Assembly: GCF_041261445.1 (NCBI RefSeq) | Contig: NZ_JBGCCU010000012.1 | Span: 186,001-250,000, forward strand | Direction of reading: 5' to 3' | DNA: 64,000 nt | DNA from: Catenulispora sp. EB89 | Lineage (GTDB): Bacteria; Actinomycetota; Actinomycetes; Streptomycetales; Catenulisporaceae | Part shown: piece after piece, positions 33,855 through 42,770 of the stretch | How positions within the stretch are numbered: position 1 is the first letter of the stretch | How the letters are laid out: each line of letters starts with the position of its first letter | The notes under the pieces: generated by a model | Seen by the model: only the letters and a program-made list of their open reading frames with translations | Databases searched by the model: none | What the model was told of the DNA's origin: nothing | Translations under genes and position numbers: made by a program

Positions 33855-34832
33855 ATGGAACAAGCGATCGTCTATACAAGAGACCTGCGAAAGCAGTACG
33901 GGCAGGTCGAAGCGCTGGCCGGACTCGATCTGGCCATCGCGCCGAACCGGGTCTACGGCCTGCTGGGCCCCAACGGCGCCGGCAAGAGCACGACCGTGCG
34001 CATCCTGAGCACGCTGACCGAACCCGGCGGCGGGAAGGCCGTCGTCGCAGGGTTCGACGTCGCTCGGCAGCCCGGCGAGGTGCGCAGGGTGATCGGCGTG
34101 GCCGGCCAGGACGCCACGCTCGACGAGAAACTGACCGGCCGGGAGAACCTGCGGATCTTCGGCCGGCTGTCACGGCTCGGCCTGCGCGGATCCCGGCGCC
34201 GCGCGGACGAGCTGCTGGAGAGGTTCAGCCTCACCTCCGCCGCCGATCGGCTGACCGGAACTTACTCCGGCGGCATGCGTCGCAGGCTGGACCTGATCGC
34301 CAGCCTGCTGCGCGCGCCCCAGGTGCTCTTCCTCGACGAGCCGACCACCGGCCTGGACGTCCGCAGCCGGACGGAGATCTGGGACACCGTCCGCGAGCTG
34401 GTCGCCGACGGCGCGACGGTGCTGCTCACGAGCCAGTACCTGGAGGAGGTCGACCGACTCGCCTCGGCCGTCGGCGTCATCGACCGCGGCCGTCTGGTGG
34501 CCGAGGGCACCCCGGCCGAGCTCAAGGCGCAGATCGGGAGCCGTCTCGACGTCGTCGTGGAGTCGGCGGAGCACCTGGCGCGCGCCATGGAGGTCATGGA
34601 GCGGATGACCGGGCGCCGCCCCGAGGCCGACGCCGCCAACCTGCACATCGGGGTCGCGGCGCTGGATCCGGTGCCGACCCTGCCGCAGATCGTGCGGGAA
34701 CTGGACGCCTCCGGAGCCGTGATCCGGGACGTCGGGATCCGCGAGCCGACCCTGGACGACGTCTTCCTCGCCGTGACCGGTAAACCCGCCGCACCGCGCG
34801 AGCCACGTGCCGCGATCGAGGCAGCCGCATGA
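33855..34832 (+). CDS. ABC exporter ATP-binding protein, DrrA type
   Basis: The protein has 325 residues. Walker A is GPNGAGKSTTVRIL (about 38-51), the ABC signature YSGGMRRRLDLIASLL, and Walker B VLFLDEPTTGLDVRSR, followed by the D-loop and a His-equivalent region (VLLTSQYLEEVDRL). The C-terminal 90 residues resemble the DrrA regulatory tail (PTLDDVFLAVTG). DrrA proteins power antibiotic or glycolipid export with a DrrB permease. The stop overlaps the start of the permease gene by ATGA. Expression is probably controlled by the divergent TetR through the doubled 18-bp site. Confidence 0.94.
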   Translation: MEQAIVYTRDLRKQYGQVEALAGLDLAIAPNRVYGLLGPNGAGKSTTVRILSTLTEPGGGKAVVAGFDVARQPGEVRRVIGVAGQDATLDEKLTGRENLRIFGRLSRLGLRGSRRRADELLERFSLTSAADRLTGTYSGGMRRRLDLIASLLRAPQVLFLDEPTTGLDVRSRTEIWDTVRELVADGATVLLTSQYLEEVDRLASAVGVIDRGRLVAEGTPAELKAQIGSRLDVVVESAEHLARAMEVMERMTGRRPEADAANLHIGVAALDPVPTLPQIVRELDASGAVIRDVGIREPTLDDVFLAVTGKPAAPREPRAAIEAAA

Positions 34833-35650
34833 CAGTCTTCGTCGACGGCTGGACCCTGATCCACCGCAACCTGCTGCGGCTGCGTCACGAACCCGGAACC
34901 CTGCTCACCATCATGCTGATGCCCATGGTGTTCGTGGTCCTGTTCGGCTACGTGTTCGGCAGCTCGATCGGCATCGCGGGCTCCTCGAACTACCGCGAGT
35001 ACATGATGCCGGGCCTGTTCGTCCTGGGTGCCGGAACCGCGCTGTCCTCGGCGATGGTGGACGTCGCCATGGACCAGGCGCGCGGCGCGATGGACCGCCT
35101 GCGCACGCTGCCGACCAACCGCGTGGCGATGCCGCTGGGCCAGGCCGGCGCCGAGGCCGTCATCGGGGCGTACGGCCTGGTGGTCATGATGCTGACCGGG
35201 CTGGTCGCCGGCTGGCGGATCCACGACGGCTTCGGGAAGGCGGTCGCGGCGTGCGCGCTGCTTCTGCTGTTCCGCTACACGCTGGCATGGGTCGGGACCT
35301 ACCTCGGCCTGGCGATCCGTTCGGCGTCCACCGCGGCCGACCTGGCGCCGCTGACGTTGCCGCTGACCATGGTGTCCGACGCGTTCGTGCCGACGGACCG
35401 GATGCCGACCTGGCTGCGCGCGATCTGCGAGTGGAATCCGCTCAGCGCGCTGGCCACGGCTGCTCGATCGTTGTTCGGCGACCCCGGGGTTCCCGGCGTT
35501 CCGGGCGCCTCCGATGTCCCCGGCGTTCCCAGTCACGGCGCCGCGTGGCCGCTGACGCACTCGGTGACCGCGAGCCTGCTGTGGGCCGGGGCGCTGTTGG
35601 TGGTGTTCGTGCCGTTGTCGGCGCGCCGCTTCGCCCGAGCCGGGCTGTAG
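34829..35650 (+). CDS. ABC-2 type permease, DrrB type
   Basis: The protein has 273 residues with six hydrophobic segments. The N-terminal LIHRNLLRLRHEPGTLLTIM and the following MLMPMVFVVLFGYVFG are typical of DrrB/ABC-2 exporters; the ABC-2 EAA-like loop is LRTLPTNRVAMPLGQ. The C-terminal signature WNPLSALATAARSLFG fits the same family. A short Gly/Val/Pro repeat, GDPGVPGVPGASDVPGVP, interrupts the last periplasmic loop. It overlaps the ATPase gene by four bases, so the two are translationally coupled. The substrate is unknown. Confidence 0.93.
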   Translation: MTVFVDGWTLIHRNLLRLRHEPGTLLTIMLMPMVFVVLFGYVFGSSIGIAGSSNYREYMMPGLFVLGAGTALSSAMVDVAMDQARGAMDRLRTLPTNRVAMPLGQAGAEAVIGAYGLVVMMLTGLVAGWRIHDGFGKAVAACALLLLFRYTLAWVGTYLGLAIRSASTAADLAPLTLPLTMVSDAFVPTDRMPTWLRAICEWNPLSALATAARSLFGDPGVPGVPGASDVPGVPSHGAAWPLTHSVTASLLWAGALLVVFVPLSARRFARAGL

Positions 35651-35651
35651 T

Positions 35652-35681
35652 CCCTGACTGGCGATGTTTGTGCCGTCAGGG
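35652..35681 (+). terminator. hairpin terminator after the ABC permease gene
   Basis: CCCTGAC and GGC pair with GCC and GTCAGGG across a nine-base loop with one bulged T, starting two bases after the permease stop codon. Confidence 0.65.
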
Positions 35682-35754
35682 TGCGTCGTCGAGGCCCGCT
35701 ACGCTACGCAGCCTGAAATCCAGGTAGATCCTTCTCGAGATAGCGGGCATCGGT

Positions 35755-36432
35755 ATGAGGGCTATGACAAACAAGTCGAAGGTCTACCCAGCGGTCATGG
35801 CCGTGCTGCTTCTTGGTTTGGCCGGTTGCTCCTCCTCAGCCGGTGCGGCGGCGCCGAACGCGGCGGCCGCCACCAGCGCCGCTGATGCCTCGGCCACGAC
35901 ATCCGACACCTCGGTGACGGCACCCGACACCTCGATCAGTTCCACCGGCGGCGTCGCCACGACGGCGGACGGCAGTGCCGCGACGACCGGCGGCGCCGAC
36001 GCTCCGGCGCGGACCGACGACGCGTGTACCTTTCTGAGCTCCGACCAGGTGGCTGCGGCGGTCGGCACCGAGGGCCCGTACACCGGCGCGCACGAGGACC
36101 CCGCCTCCGACGGCAGCGCGGTGTGGGGTTGCACGTGGGGGACCCACACCTCCTATGCCGACATCAGGGAGGTGACGGCTGACACCTTCGCCTCGACGCC
36201 CGATCCCTCGGCCATCACCACGGCATCGGTCAGTGGCATCGGCGACAAGGCCAGGCTCGACACGATGAACCCCGACGGACGGAACCCCGAGATCTTCTTC
36301 GCGGTCGGCGGCCGCTACTACAACCTGAGCGTGGTCGTCAGCAGGAGTGAGCTGGGGGCGGAAAACGCCGCGCAGGAGCAGAGCGCCGAGCGGGCGCTCG
36401 CGAAGCTCTTGGTGCCGAAGCTGTCCTCATGA
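35755..36432 (+). CDS. DUF3558 lipoprotein
   Basis: The protein has 225 residues. Signal and lipobox are VMAVLLLGLAGC, with Cys at about residue 26 lipidated. A long Ala/Thr/Ser linker of about 60 residues follows. The DUF3558 domain has DACTFLSSDQVAAAVGTEG and WGCTWGTHTSYADIREV, whose two Cys residues probably form a disulfide; it ends in a helix rich in Ala/Glu. DUF3558 lipoproteins are common actinomycete surface proteins of unknown role. ATG at 35764 is an equally possible start. The last six bases overlap the end of the converging DinB gene. Confidence 0.85.
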   Translation: MRAMTNKSKVYPAVMAVLLLGLAGCSSSAGAAAPNAAAATSAADASATTSDTSVTAPDTSISSTGGVATTADGSAATTGGADAPARTDDACTFLSSDQVAAAVGTEGPYTGAHEDPASDGSAVWGCTWGTHTSYADIREVTADTFASTPDPSAITTASVSGIGDKARLDTMNPDGRNPEIFFAVGGRYYNLSVVVSRSELGAENAAQEQSAERALAKLLVPKLSS

Positions 36433-36963
36433 CCCTGGAGCCCTGAGTACCAGGTACCCGTCGAGGCGCAGCACCCGGTCGGTGTCCGGGTCGGGAGGAA
36501 GCGGATGCCCGAGCGCCTCGGCGCGGACCTCCCCGATCCACTGGTCGTGTTGGTACTCGTGGTTGATCAGCGCGGTCAGCAGGTGCGTCGCGACCACCGT
36601 CATCTGCCCCGGGGCCGCGACCCGGCCGCCGGCGATGTCGCTCATGCGCGCGTGTACGCGCTCGGCGACGGTCTCGCGGAAGGCGGTGAGCCGCTTGATG
36701 GTCGGCAGCGCTCCGCGGAAGCGTTCCGGTTGCGCGGAGTCCATCAGGGCGTCGAGTTCGAGGTCGGGGCTGGGCTCGGCGGCGGTCAGGTTGCGGATCA
36801 TGAAGTGCGCGACGTGCGCCTGGTGCCCGAGGTGCCAGCCGATCGCGCTGGAGTTCTCGTGCGGGCGCCAGGTGACCTCGTCGGGGCTGAGGTCCTTCCA
36901 CAGCTCGTCGGTGTAGGTCCGGGCGCGGTCGTACTCGGCGAGCAGTGCTGCTACCTCGTGCAT
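36427..36963 (-). CDS. DinB/YfiT-like four-helix metalloprotein
   Basis: The protein has 178 residues. WHLGHQAHVAHFMIRNLT and LINHEYQHDQWIGEVR supply the spaced His residues that bind one divalent metal in the DinB four-helix fold. YfiT-like and mycothiol-dependent transferases share this fold, so a thiol- or bacillithiol/mycothiol-linked transfer is possible but not shown. The start at ATG 36963 is where recognisable family sequence begins; upstream codons lie inside the neighbouring MFS region. It lies 48 bp after the end of the MFS gene on the same strand. Confidence 0.85.
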   Translation of the reverse strand: MHEVAALLAEYDRARTYTDELWKDLSPDEVTWRPHENSSAIGWHLGHQAHVAHFMIRNLTAAEPSPDLELDALMDSAQPERFRGALPTIKRLTAFRETVAERVHARMSDIAGGRVAAPGQMTVVATHLLTALINHEYQHDQWIGEVRAEALGHPLPPDPDTDRVLRLDGYLVLRAPGS

Positions 36964-37010
36964 GGGGTCCGTCCGTCTCGGTCGACATCCGGTGCGGCGT
37001 TGCGCGGCAC

Positions 37011-38297
37011 CTACCGAGACGTACCCACCGGCGTGAGCTGAGGCGACGATTCCCTCGTGACTGCGTCGCCACCGCCCCCGGCGCCCCCGACGCCCGCCCG
37101 GGGCCGATCCCGCCGCAAGCTCAGGAACGCCAGACACAACCCGACCAGCGTCAGCGCCACCCCGGCCCAAGCCGCCGAAAGGTACCCGAACCCGGCCCCG
37201 ATGACGGCCCCGCCGATCCCCGCCCCGGCCGCGTTGGCGACGTTCATCGCCGACTGGTTGACCGCGGCTCCCATCAACTGCGCTCCGGGCGCCGCCATTA
37301 TCAGCTGCGCTTGCAGCGGAGGCGCGATGAACAAGGCCGCGGTCCCGACCAGGAAGGCGCTGACGAACAACCCCACGGGGTTGTGCGCCGCCAGCGTGAA
37401 CAGCAGTACGGCCGCCGCCACACCCGAGAAGCCGAGCAGGATGCTGCGTCGCAGGTTCCGGTCGGCCGCGATCCCGCCGAGTGCGTTGCCCACGGTCATC
37501 CCGACGCCCATCACCGCCAGCACCCACGGCACCGCCGACGTGGACAGCCCGGCCACGTGCGTGGTCACCGGCGCGATGTAGCTGTTCACCGCGAAGAAGC
37601 CGCTGGAGCCGATCGCGACGAAGGCCGTGATCAGCCACACCTTCGGCAGCCGGAACGCCGCCAACTCCGCCCGCGGCGAACCGCCCGGCGCGGCCGGCAT
37701 CTCCGGGACCGCCGCGAACACCGCGAGCAGCGTCACCGCGAACAGCCCGGCCACCGCGAGGTACCCGGCACGCCAGCCGGCCGTCTGGCCGAGCAGCGTG
37801 ATGAGCGGCACGCCGAAGATGTTCGCCGTGGTCAGCCCGCCCAGCACCACCGCGAACCCGCGCCCCTCGTTGCCGGGGCCGAGCAGCGCGGCGGCCAGCA
37901 GGCCGGCCGCGCCGAAGTACGCGCCGTGCGCCAGCGCCGCCACGAAGCGCGCGACCAGCAGCAGGCCGAAGGAGGGCGCCAGCGCCGAAGCGGTGGTGCC
38001 GATGACGAACAGCGCCAGCAGCCCGAGGACGAGCCGGCGGCGCGGGACGCGTGCGGTCGACGCGGCGATGGTGGGCGCGCCGACGACCACGCCGAGGGCG
38101 TAGCTGGTGATCATCCAGCCCGCCTTGGCGATCGCGTCCGGCGAGGACCGCGCGTAGTCGGCGGGCAGCAGGTCGTGCGCCACGTCCGGCAACAACCCCA
38201 TGGCCACGAACTCGGTCAGCCCGAGGCAGAAGCCGCCGAGGGCGAGGGCGAGCAGGGCCATCCGTCGGCGGCCGGGACTGATCACTGGGAGCTCCAC
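37011..38297 (-). CDS. MFS transporter (DHA1, AraJ/chloramphenicol-resistance-like)
   Basis: The protein has 428 residues from GTG and 12 transmembrane helices. LGGFCLGLTEFVAMGLLPDVA is the first helix of the AraJ/YdhP-type DHA1 exporters. The inter-helix loop GAPTIAASTARVPRRRLVLG is the family motif A equivalent. The C-terminus is Gly-rich and cytoplasmic. It is divergent from a LacI-type gene across a 69-bp gap containing two near-identical 12-14 bp palindromes, so it is very probably under LacI control, perhaps exporting or importing a sugar-like or antibiotic substrate. The substrate is unknown. Confidence 0.92.
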   Translation of the reverse strand: MELPVISPGRRRMALLALALGGFCLGLTEFVAMGLLPDVAHDLLPADYARSSPDAIAKAGWMITSYALGVVVGAPTIAASTARVPRRRLVLGLLALFVIGTTASALAPSFGLLLVARFVAALAHGAYFGAAGLLAAALLGPGNEGRGFAVVLGGLTTANIFGVPLITLLGQTAGWRAGYLAVAGLFAVTLLAVFAAVPEMPAAPGGSPRAELAAFRLPKVWLITAFVAIGSSGFFAVNSYIAPVTTHVAGLSTSAVPWVLAVMGVGMTVGNALGGIAADRNLRRSILLGFSGVAAAVLLFTLAAHNPVGLFVSAFLVGTAALFIAPPLQAQLIMAAPGAQLMGAAVNQSAMNVANAAGAGIGGAVIGAGFGYLSAAWAGVALTLVGLCLAFLSLRRDRPRAGVGGAGGGGDAVTRESSPQLTPVGTSR

Positions 38298-38309
38298 GAT
38301 CCGAAACTA

Positions 38310-38345
38310 TAGAACGTTCTAGTTAACCTGCCTAGAACGTTCTAG
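38310..38345. promoter_or_regulatory. two LacI-type palindromic operators
   Basis: TAGAACGTTCTA (38310-38321) and CTAGAACGTTCTAG (38332-38345) are perfect palindromes with the central CG expected for LacI-family sites. Their centres are 23 bp apart, in the divergent gap between the MFS and LacI genes. Confidence 0.85.
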
Positions 38346-38366
38346 TAATGGCGGTAGGCTTCCGGC

Positions 38367-39380
38367 ATGCAGTCAGGGGAGCGCCGGCCGACACTCGCCG
38401 ACGTCGCCGCCGAGGCGGGGGTCTCGGTCGCGCTGGTGTCGATCGTGATGCGGGGGGTGCCGGGCGCGAGCGAGGCCACCCGGCAGCGGGTGCGGGAGGT
38501 GGCCGCACGCCTCGGCTACCAGCCCGACAGCCGGGCCCGGCGCCTGCGCAGCGGCGAGAGCCGGCTGCTGGGGGTGGTGTTCGACGTCAGACACCCGTTC
38601 CACCACGACATGCTCACCGGCCTGTACGAGGCGGCCGCCAAGGTGGACTACGAGCTGGCGCTGAGCGCGGTCACCCCCCGGCGCGACGAACGCACCGCGA
38701 TCGACGACCTGCTGCGCGACCGCTGCGCGGCGCTGATCGCGATCGGCCCGCAGCTGCCGGCGGGGGAGTTGGACCAGCTCACCGCCCGGCTTCCGGTGGT
38801 CGCGGTGTTCCGCCACGTTCACAAGCGCGGCGTGGACGTCGTGCGTACCGACGACGAACGCGGCCTGTGGCTGGCCGTCGACCACCTCGTCGAGCTGGGC
38901 CACCGGAGCATCGTGCACGTCGACGGCGGCCGGACCGCGGCCTCGGCCGAGCGGCGCCGGGGCTACCTGGACGCGATGCGGCGGCACGGTCTTGAGGAGT
39001 ACGCGCGCGTGCTGGCCGGCGGGTTCGGCGAGGAGGAGGGCGCCCGCGCCGCCCGGGAACTGCTGGCCGGCCCGGTGCCCACCGCGATCGCCATGTTCAA
39101 CGACCTGAGCGCGGCCGGCATGCTCGACGTGCTGCGCCGCAGCGGCCTGACCGTCCCGGACGAGGTCAGCGTGGTGGGCTACGACGACGCCAGCTTCAGC
39201 CGGCTCGGCCACATCGACCTGACCACGGTCGCCCAGGACGTCGAGGCGCTGGCCACGCTGGCGGTCGCGCGGGCGATCGCGCGCCTGGACGGCGCGCCGG
39301 TGGCCCAGCGCGAGGTCACCGTCGACCCGCACCTGGTGGTCCGGGGCACGACCGGTCCCCCGCCCAAGACCGCTGCGTAG
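38367..39380 (+). CDS. LacI family transcriptional regulator
   Basis: The protein has 337 residues. The N-terminal LacI HTH is TLADVAAEAGVSVALVSIVM (about 9-28), followed by the hinge helix ARRLRSGESRLLGVVFD. The periplasmic-binding-protein-like sensor domain covers about 60-330, with VVGYDDASFSRLGHIDLTTV near its end. It would bind the two TAGAACGTTCTA sites in front of it and repress the divergent MFS gene and itself until a small ligand is bound. The ligand is unknown. A second ATG at 38348 is in another frame. Confidence 0.93.
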   Translation: MQSGERRPTLADVAAEAGVSVALVSIVMRGVPGASEATRQRVREVAARLGYQPDSRARRLRSGESRLLGVVFDVRHPFHHDMLTGLYEAAAKVDYELALSAVTPRRDERTAIDDLLRDRCAALIAIGPQLPAGELDQLTARLPVVAVFRHVHKRGVDVVRTDDERGLWLAVDHLVELGHRSIVHVDGGRTAASAERRRGYLDAMRRHGLEEYARVLAGGFGEEEGARAARELLAGPVPTAIAMFNDLSAAGMLDVLRRSGLTVPDEVSVVGYDDASFSRLGHIDLTTVAQDVEALATLAVARAIARLDGAPVAQREVTVDPHLVVRGTTGPPPKTAA

Positions 39381-39489
39381 CGCGGGTGGCCATGGACACG
39401 CCAAGCCACGGGAAGGGTGAGCACCTACCCTGTTGTTATAGGTGGGGCAGACCCAAAACCCACTGTCCAGCGAAGGAAGAGGAATAGCG

Positions 39490-39996
39490 ATGGCCACCGA
39501 GAAGGCGATTCTCGCCGGAGGCTGCTTCTGGGGCATGGAGGAGCTCATCCGCCACCAGCCCGGGGTCGTTTCCACCCGCGTCGGCTACTCCGGCGGCGAC
39601 ACGCCGAACGCGACCTACCGCAACCACGGTGACCACGCGGAGTCGATCGAGATCGGCTACGACCCCGAGAAGACCGACTACCGGGCCCTGCTGGAGTTCT
39701 TCTTCCAGATCCACGACCCGACGACGGTCGACCGCCAGGGCAACGACCTGGGCCGCAGCTACCGGTCCGCGATCTACTACCTGAACGACGAGCAGCACCG
39801 CGTCGCCGTCGACACCATCGCCGACGTCGAGGCCTCCGGCCTGTGGCCGGGCAAGGTCGTCACCGAGGTCGAGCCGGCCGGCGACTTCTGGGAGGCCGAG
39901 CCGGAGCACCAGGACTACCTGCAGAACTACCCGAACGGGTACACGTGCCACTACCCGCGGCCGAACTGGAAGCTGCCGCGGCGCGCGGAGGCGTAG
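39490..39996 (+). CDS. msrA: peptide methionine sulfoxide reductase A
   Basis: The protein has 168 residues. [14 protein letters not shown] holds the catalytic Cys12 in the GCFWG motif. [43 protein letters not shown] and RSAIYY are all canonical MsrA blocks. It reduces methionine-S-sulfoxide in proteins using thioredoxin. ATG at 39490 follows a purine-rich RBS (GAAGGAAGAGG); the upstream in-frame ATG at 39442 adds unconserved residues. It appears monocistronic, ending at a long hairpin. Confidence 0.96.
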   Translation: MATEKAILAGGCFWGMEELIRHQPGVVSTRVGYSGGDTPNATYRNHGDHAESIEIGYDPEKTDYRALLEFFFQIHDPTTVDRQGNDLGRSYRSAIYYLNDEQHRVAVDTIADVEASGLWPGKVVTEVEPAGDFWEAEPEHQDYLQNYPNGYTCHYPRPNWKLPRRAEA

Positions 39997-40036
39997 GTAG
40001 AGGCGTAGGCACAAGCGCACGTAGCAATTTCGGCCC

Positions 40037-40087
40037 CGAGCCCGGGCAGCCGTCGCGGTGACCACCGCGGGGGGAAGCCCGGGCTCG
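40037..40087 (+). terminator. large hairpin terminator after msrA
   Basis: Perfect 11-bp arms CGAGCCCGGGC and GCCCGGGCTCG enclose a second hairpin (CGCGGTG against CACCGCG), 41 bases after the msrA stop. The rest of 39997-40246 contains no gene. Confidence 0.75.
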
Positions 40088-40246
40088 TTGCTGCCACCAG
40101 CGAATGGCGAACCTTCCGGAGGCCTCGAACGGCCCAGCGCCCCGCCGACACCCTTCGCGCCTCTTTACCAACGAGTGAACCCGGCAGCAGTCTGGTACGT
40201 GTCACCGAGAGCGGTCAGAGTTCTTCCTCCCTCCCAATCGGAGCCC

Positions 40247-40444
40247 ATGATGTGGATTCGCGGCGCTGTCGGCATCGTCCTGATCGTGATCGGGGGCGTG
40301 TGGATCGCTCAGGGTTCCGGCAAGATGCACGGGTCGTCGATGACCGGGCACTCCCAGTACACCGGGCTCGGCGTGGTGGTGGTCCTGGTCGGGCTGGGCC
40401 TGCTCGCGTGGGCCTGGCGGGTGCGGAGCCGGGGTTCCCGGTAG
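40247..40444 (+). CDS. small two-helix membrane protein
   Basis: The protein has 65 residues and starts with ATGATG. Two hydrophobic helices (AVGIVLIVIGGVWIAQGSG and TGLGVVVVLVGLGLLAWAW) flank a short Met/His/Ser loop (KMHGSSMTGHSQY). Such proteins are found next to oxidoreductase genes in actinomycetes. The stop is three bases before the molybdopterin oxidoreductase start, so it is probably co-translated and may help anchor or mature that enzyme. The function is unknown. Confidence 0.7.
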   Translation: MMWIRGAVGIVLIVIGGVWIAQGSGKMHGSSMTGHSQYTGLGVVVVLVGLGLLAWAWRVRSRGSR

Positions 40445-40447
40445 CCG

Positions 40448-42046
40448 ATGGAGACATCTGCTGAGCCCGGTGCCGGGCGCCGACGCGGGTCCTGGCTGGT
40501 CGGCGGTCCGGTGGGTGTGCTGACCGGCGGCGTGATCGGGCTGCTCGCCGCGGCCGTGGGCGTCGCAGCGGGCGAATTCGGCGCGGCCCTGTCCGCCGCG
40601 TTCGGTGCCAGCGCCCCGAAGGCGGCGGTCGTCGCGGTCGGGGAGTGGGCCATCGAGCTGAGCCCGGCATGGCTCAGGGAGGCGGCGATCCGGAACTTCG
40701 GCTCGCACGACAAGACCGCGCTGCTCACCGGCGTCTACATCACGATCGGTGTCCTGTCGGTGATCACCGGCGTCGTGGCCCGTCGGTACCTGGACGTCGG
40801 GACCGGCCTGGCCGCCGCCTTCGGCCTGCTCGGGCTGGTCGCGGCGGTCACCCGGCCGGTCGTCGGCGTCGGTTCCTGGTTCCCGGCGCTGCTGGCCGGC
40901 GCGGCCACTGTCATCGTGCTGCGCCAGCTCACGCTCTGGAGTCTGCAACCGACCGTCTCCGGCTCAGCCGCCGACCCCAACGAACGCCGCCGCTTCCTCG
41001 TGACGTTGTTCGGCACCGGAGCCGGCGCCCTGATCGGCGGCTTCGGCAGCCGAGCGTGGCTCAACTCCCGCTACAACGTCGCCCCGGCGCGCGCCGCCGT
41101 CGTCCTGCCCGAGGCGGCCACGCCGCTGCCCCAAGTGCCCGCCTCGGTCCACCCGGCCATCCCCGACCTGGAGCCCTTCTTCACCCCGAACGCCCAGTTC
41201 TACCGCGTCGACACGGCCCTGACGGTCCCGCAGGTCGACCCGCACGAGTGGATGCTGCGGATCCACGGCATGGTGGACCGGCCGTTCTCGGTGAGCTTCG
41301 CGGACCTGCTCAGGATGCCGCTCGAAGAGCACGACCTCACGCTGACCTGCGTCTCGAACACCATCGGCGGTCCCTACTGCGGCAACGCCCGATGGCTCGG
41401 CGCGCCGCTGGCCCCGCTGCTCCGGCAGGCCGGCGTCCAGGCCGGGGCGGACCAGATCCTGTCCACGTCCTTCGACGGCATGACCATCGGCACCCCGGTG
41501 GAGGCGGTGCTCGACGGCCGCCAGGCGATGCTCGCCGTCGCCATGAACGGCCAGACGCTGCCGGTCGAGCACGGCTTCCCGTGCCGGATGCTGGTGCCGG
41601 GCCTGTACGGATACGTCTCGGCGACCAAGTGGGTCGTCGACCTCGAACTCACCACCTTCGCCAAGGCCGCCGGCTTCTGGGTGGGCGAGGGCTGGGCGCA
41701 GCAGGCGCCGGTGAAGACCGCCTCCCGCATCGACGTCCCGGGAACGGGAGCGACCCTGGCGGCCGGCACGATCGCCGTCGCCGGCGTCGCCTGGGCCACG
41801 CACCGCGGCGTCGCCGGCGTCGAGGTGCAGGTCGACAAGGGCCCGTGGGTGACGGCGGACCTGGCGGCCGCCGACACCCCGGACACCTGGCGGCAGTGGT
41901 CTTACCCGTGGCACGCGACGCCGGGCCGGCACACCCTGACGGTCCGCTGCACCGACGGGACGGGGACGCTGCAGACGCCGGTGGTTCAGGACACGCTTCC
42001 GGACGGGGCCACCGGCTACCACAGCATTCAGGTCACGATCGACTGA
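40448..42046 (+). CDS. membrane-anchored molybdopterin oxidoreductase of the sulfite-oxidase family
   Basis: The protein has 532 residues. The N-terminal 190 residues hold about five membrane helices. A further hydrophobic segment ([12 protein letters not shown]) precedes the extracytoplasmic part. The catalytic domain (about 240-420) has [20 protein letters not shown], whose first Cys is the molybdenum ligand position of the sulfite oxidase/YedY group, and [22 protein letters not shown]-terminal Ig-like dimerisation domain (about 425-530) follows. It probably oxidises or reduces an S- or N-containing substrate, with electrons passed through its membrane part. There is no heme motif. It overlaps the end of the converging superoxide dismutase gene by 19 bases. 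Confidence 0.9.
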   Translation: METSAEPGAGRRRGSWLVGGPVGVLTGGVIGLLAAAVGVAAGEFGAALSAAFGASAPKAAVVAVGEWAIELSPAWLREAAIRNFGSHDKTALLTGVYITIGVLSVITGVVARRYLDVGTGLAAAFGLLGLVAAVTRPVVGVGSWFPALLAGAATVIVLRQLTLWSLQPTVSGSAADPNERRRFLVTLFGTGAGALIGGFGSRAWLNSRYNVAPARAAVVLPEAATPLPQVPASVHPAIPDLEPFFTPNAQFYRVDTALTVPQVDPHEWMLRIHGMVDRPFSVSFADLLRMPLEEHDLTLTCVSNTIGGPYCGNARWLGAPLAPLLRQAGVQAGADQILSTSFDGMTIGTPVEAVLDGRQAMLAVAMNGQTLPVEHGFPCRMLVPGLYGYVSATKWVVDLELTTFAKAAGFWVGEGWAQQAPVKTASRIDVPGTGATLAAGTIAVAGVAWATHRGVAGVEVQVDKGPWVTADLAAADTPDTWRQWSYPWHATPGRHTLTVRCTDGTGTLQTPVVQDTLPDGATGYHSIQVTID

Positions 42047-42627
42047 TAGCGCGCGGCGACGTCGGCCCAGTCGACGATGGACCACAGCTTGCTGACGTAG
42101 TCCGGCCGGACGTTGCGGTACTGCAGGTAGTACGCGTGCTCCCACGCGTCGAAGACCAGCAGCGGGGTCATGCCGGTGGCGACGTTGCCGTGGTGGTCGT
42201 AGACCTGGGTCACGATCAGCCGGTCGGCCAGCGGTTCGTGCGCCAGCACGCCCCAGCCGGAGCCCTGCACGCCGGTGGTGGCGGCGGTGAGCTGCGTCTT
42301 GAACGCCTCGAACGAGCCGAAGTCGCGCTCGATGGCCGTGGCCAGGGCCCCGTCGGGCTTGTCGCCGCCGTCCGGGGACAGGTTCCGCCAGAACAGCGAG
42401 TGCAGCACGTGCCCGGAGGTGTGGAACGCGAGCGTCTTCTCCAGCCCGACCAGGCCGCCGAACTGCTCCTTGTCCCGGGCCTCGGCCAGCTGCTCCAGGG
42501 TGTCGTTGGCGCCCTTGACGTAGGCGGCGTGGTGTTTGGCGTGGTGCAGCTCCAGGATCTCCCCGGTGATCGCCGGCTCCAACGCCGAGTAGTCGTACGG
42601 CAGGTCAGGCAACGTATAGACAGCCAC
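42028..42627 (-). CDS. superoxide dismutase, Fe/Mn type
   Basis: The protein has 199 residues. The four metal ligands are visible: His in [14 protein letters not shown], His in [12 protein letters not shown], and Asp and His in [15 protein letters not shown]. It is full-length with no signal peptide, so cytoplasmic, and converts superoxide to peroxide and oxygen. Iron versus manganese use cannot be decided safely from these motifs. The upstream region carries a TTGC-N9-GCAA dyad of the kind bound by the nickel regulator Nur at sodF genes of Streptomyces. That would favour an iron enzyme repressed by nickel, which is inference. Confidence 0.96.
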   Translation of the reverse strand: MAVYTLPDLPYDYSALEPAITGEILELHHAKHHAAYVKGANDTLEQLAEARDKEQFGGLVGLEKTLAFHTSGHVLHSLFWRNLSPDGGDKPDGALATAIERDFGSFEAFKTQLTAATTGVQGSGWGVLAHEPLADRLIVTQVYDHHGNVATGMTPLLVFDAWEHAYYLQYRNVRPDYVSKLWSIVDWADVAARYQSIVT

Positions 42628-42735
42628 GAAGGCACCCTTTCAGTTCCGGACAGCGCTGTGCGGCGCGAACCGTCCTCCCGCGGGATCGCGGTCATCACGT
42701 TGTCCGGCCCGCGCCGACTCCAGCTTATTGCGAAT

Positions 42736-42770
42736 ATCTCGCAGTTGCATGCTCTTCGCAACTGCGAGAT
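42736..42770. promoter_or_regulatory. 13-bp inverted repeat with Nur-like core between the ABC operon end and sod
   Basis: ATCTCGCAGTTGC (42736-42748) and GCAACTGCGAGAT (42758-42770) are perfect arms around nine bases. The core TTGC-N9-GCAA has the 6-5-6 spacing of Nur boxes. It is followed toward sod by AT-rich CAATAAG, a possible -10. It also begins right after the ABC ATPase stop, so it could equally end that transcript. Confidence 0.5.
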
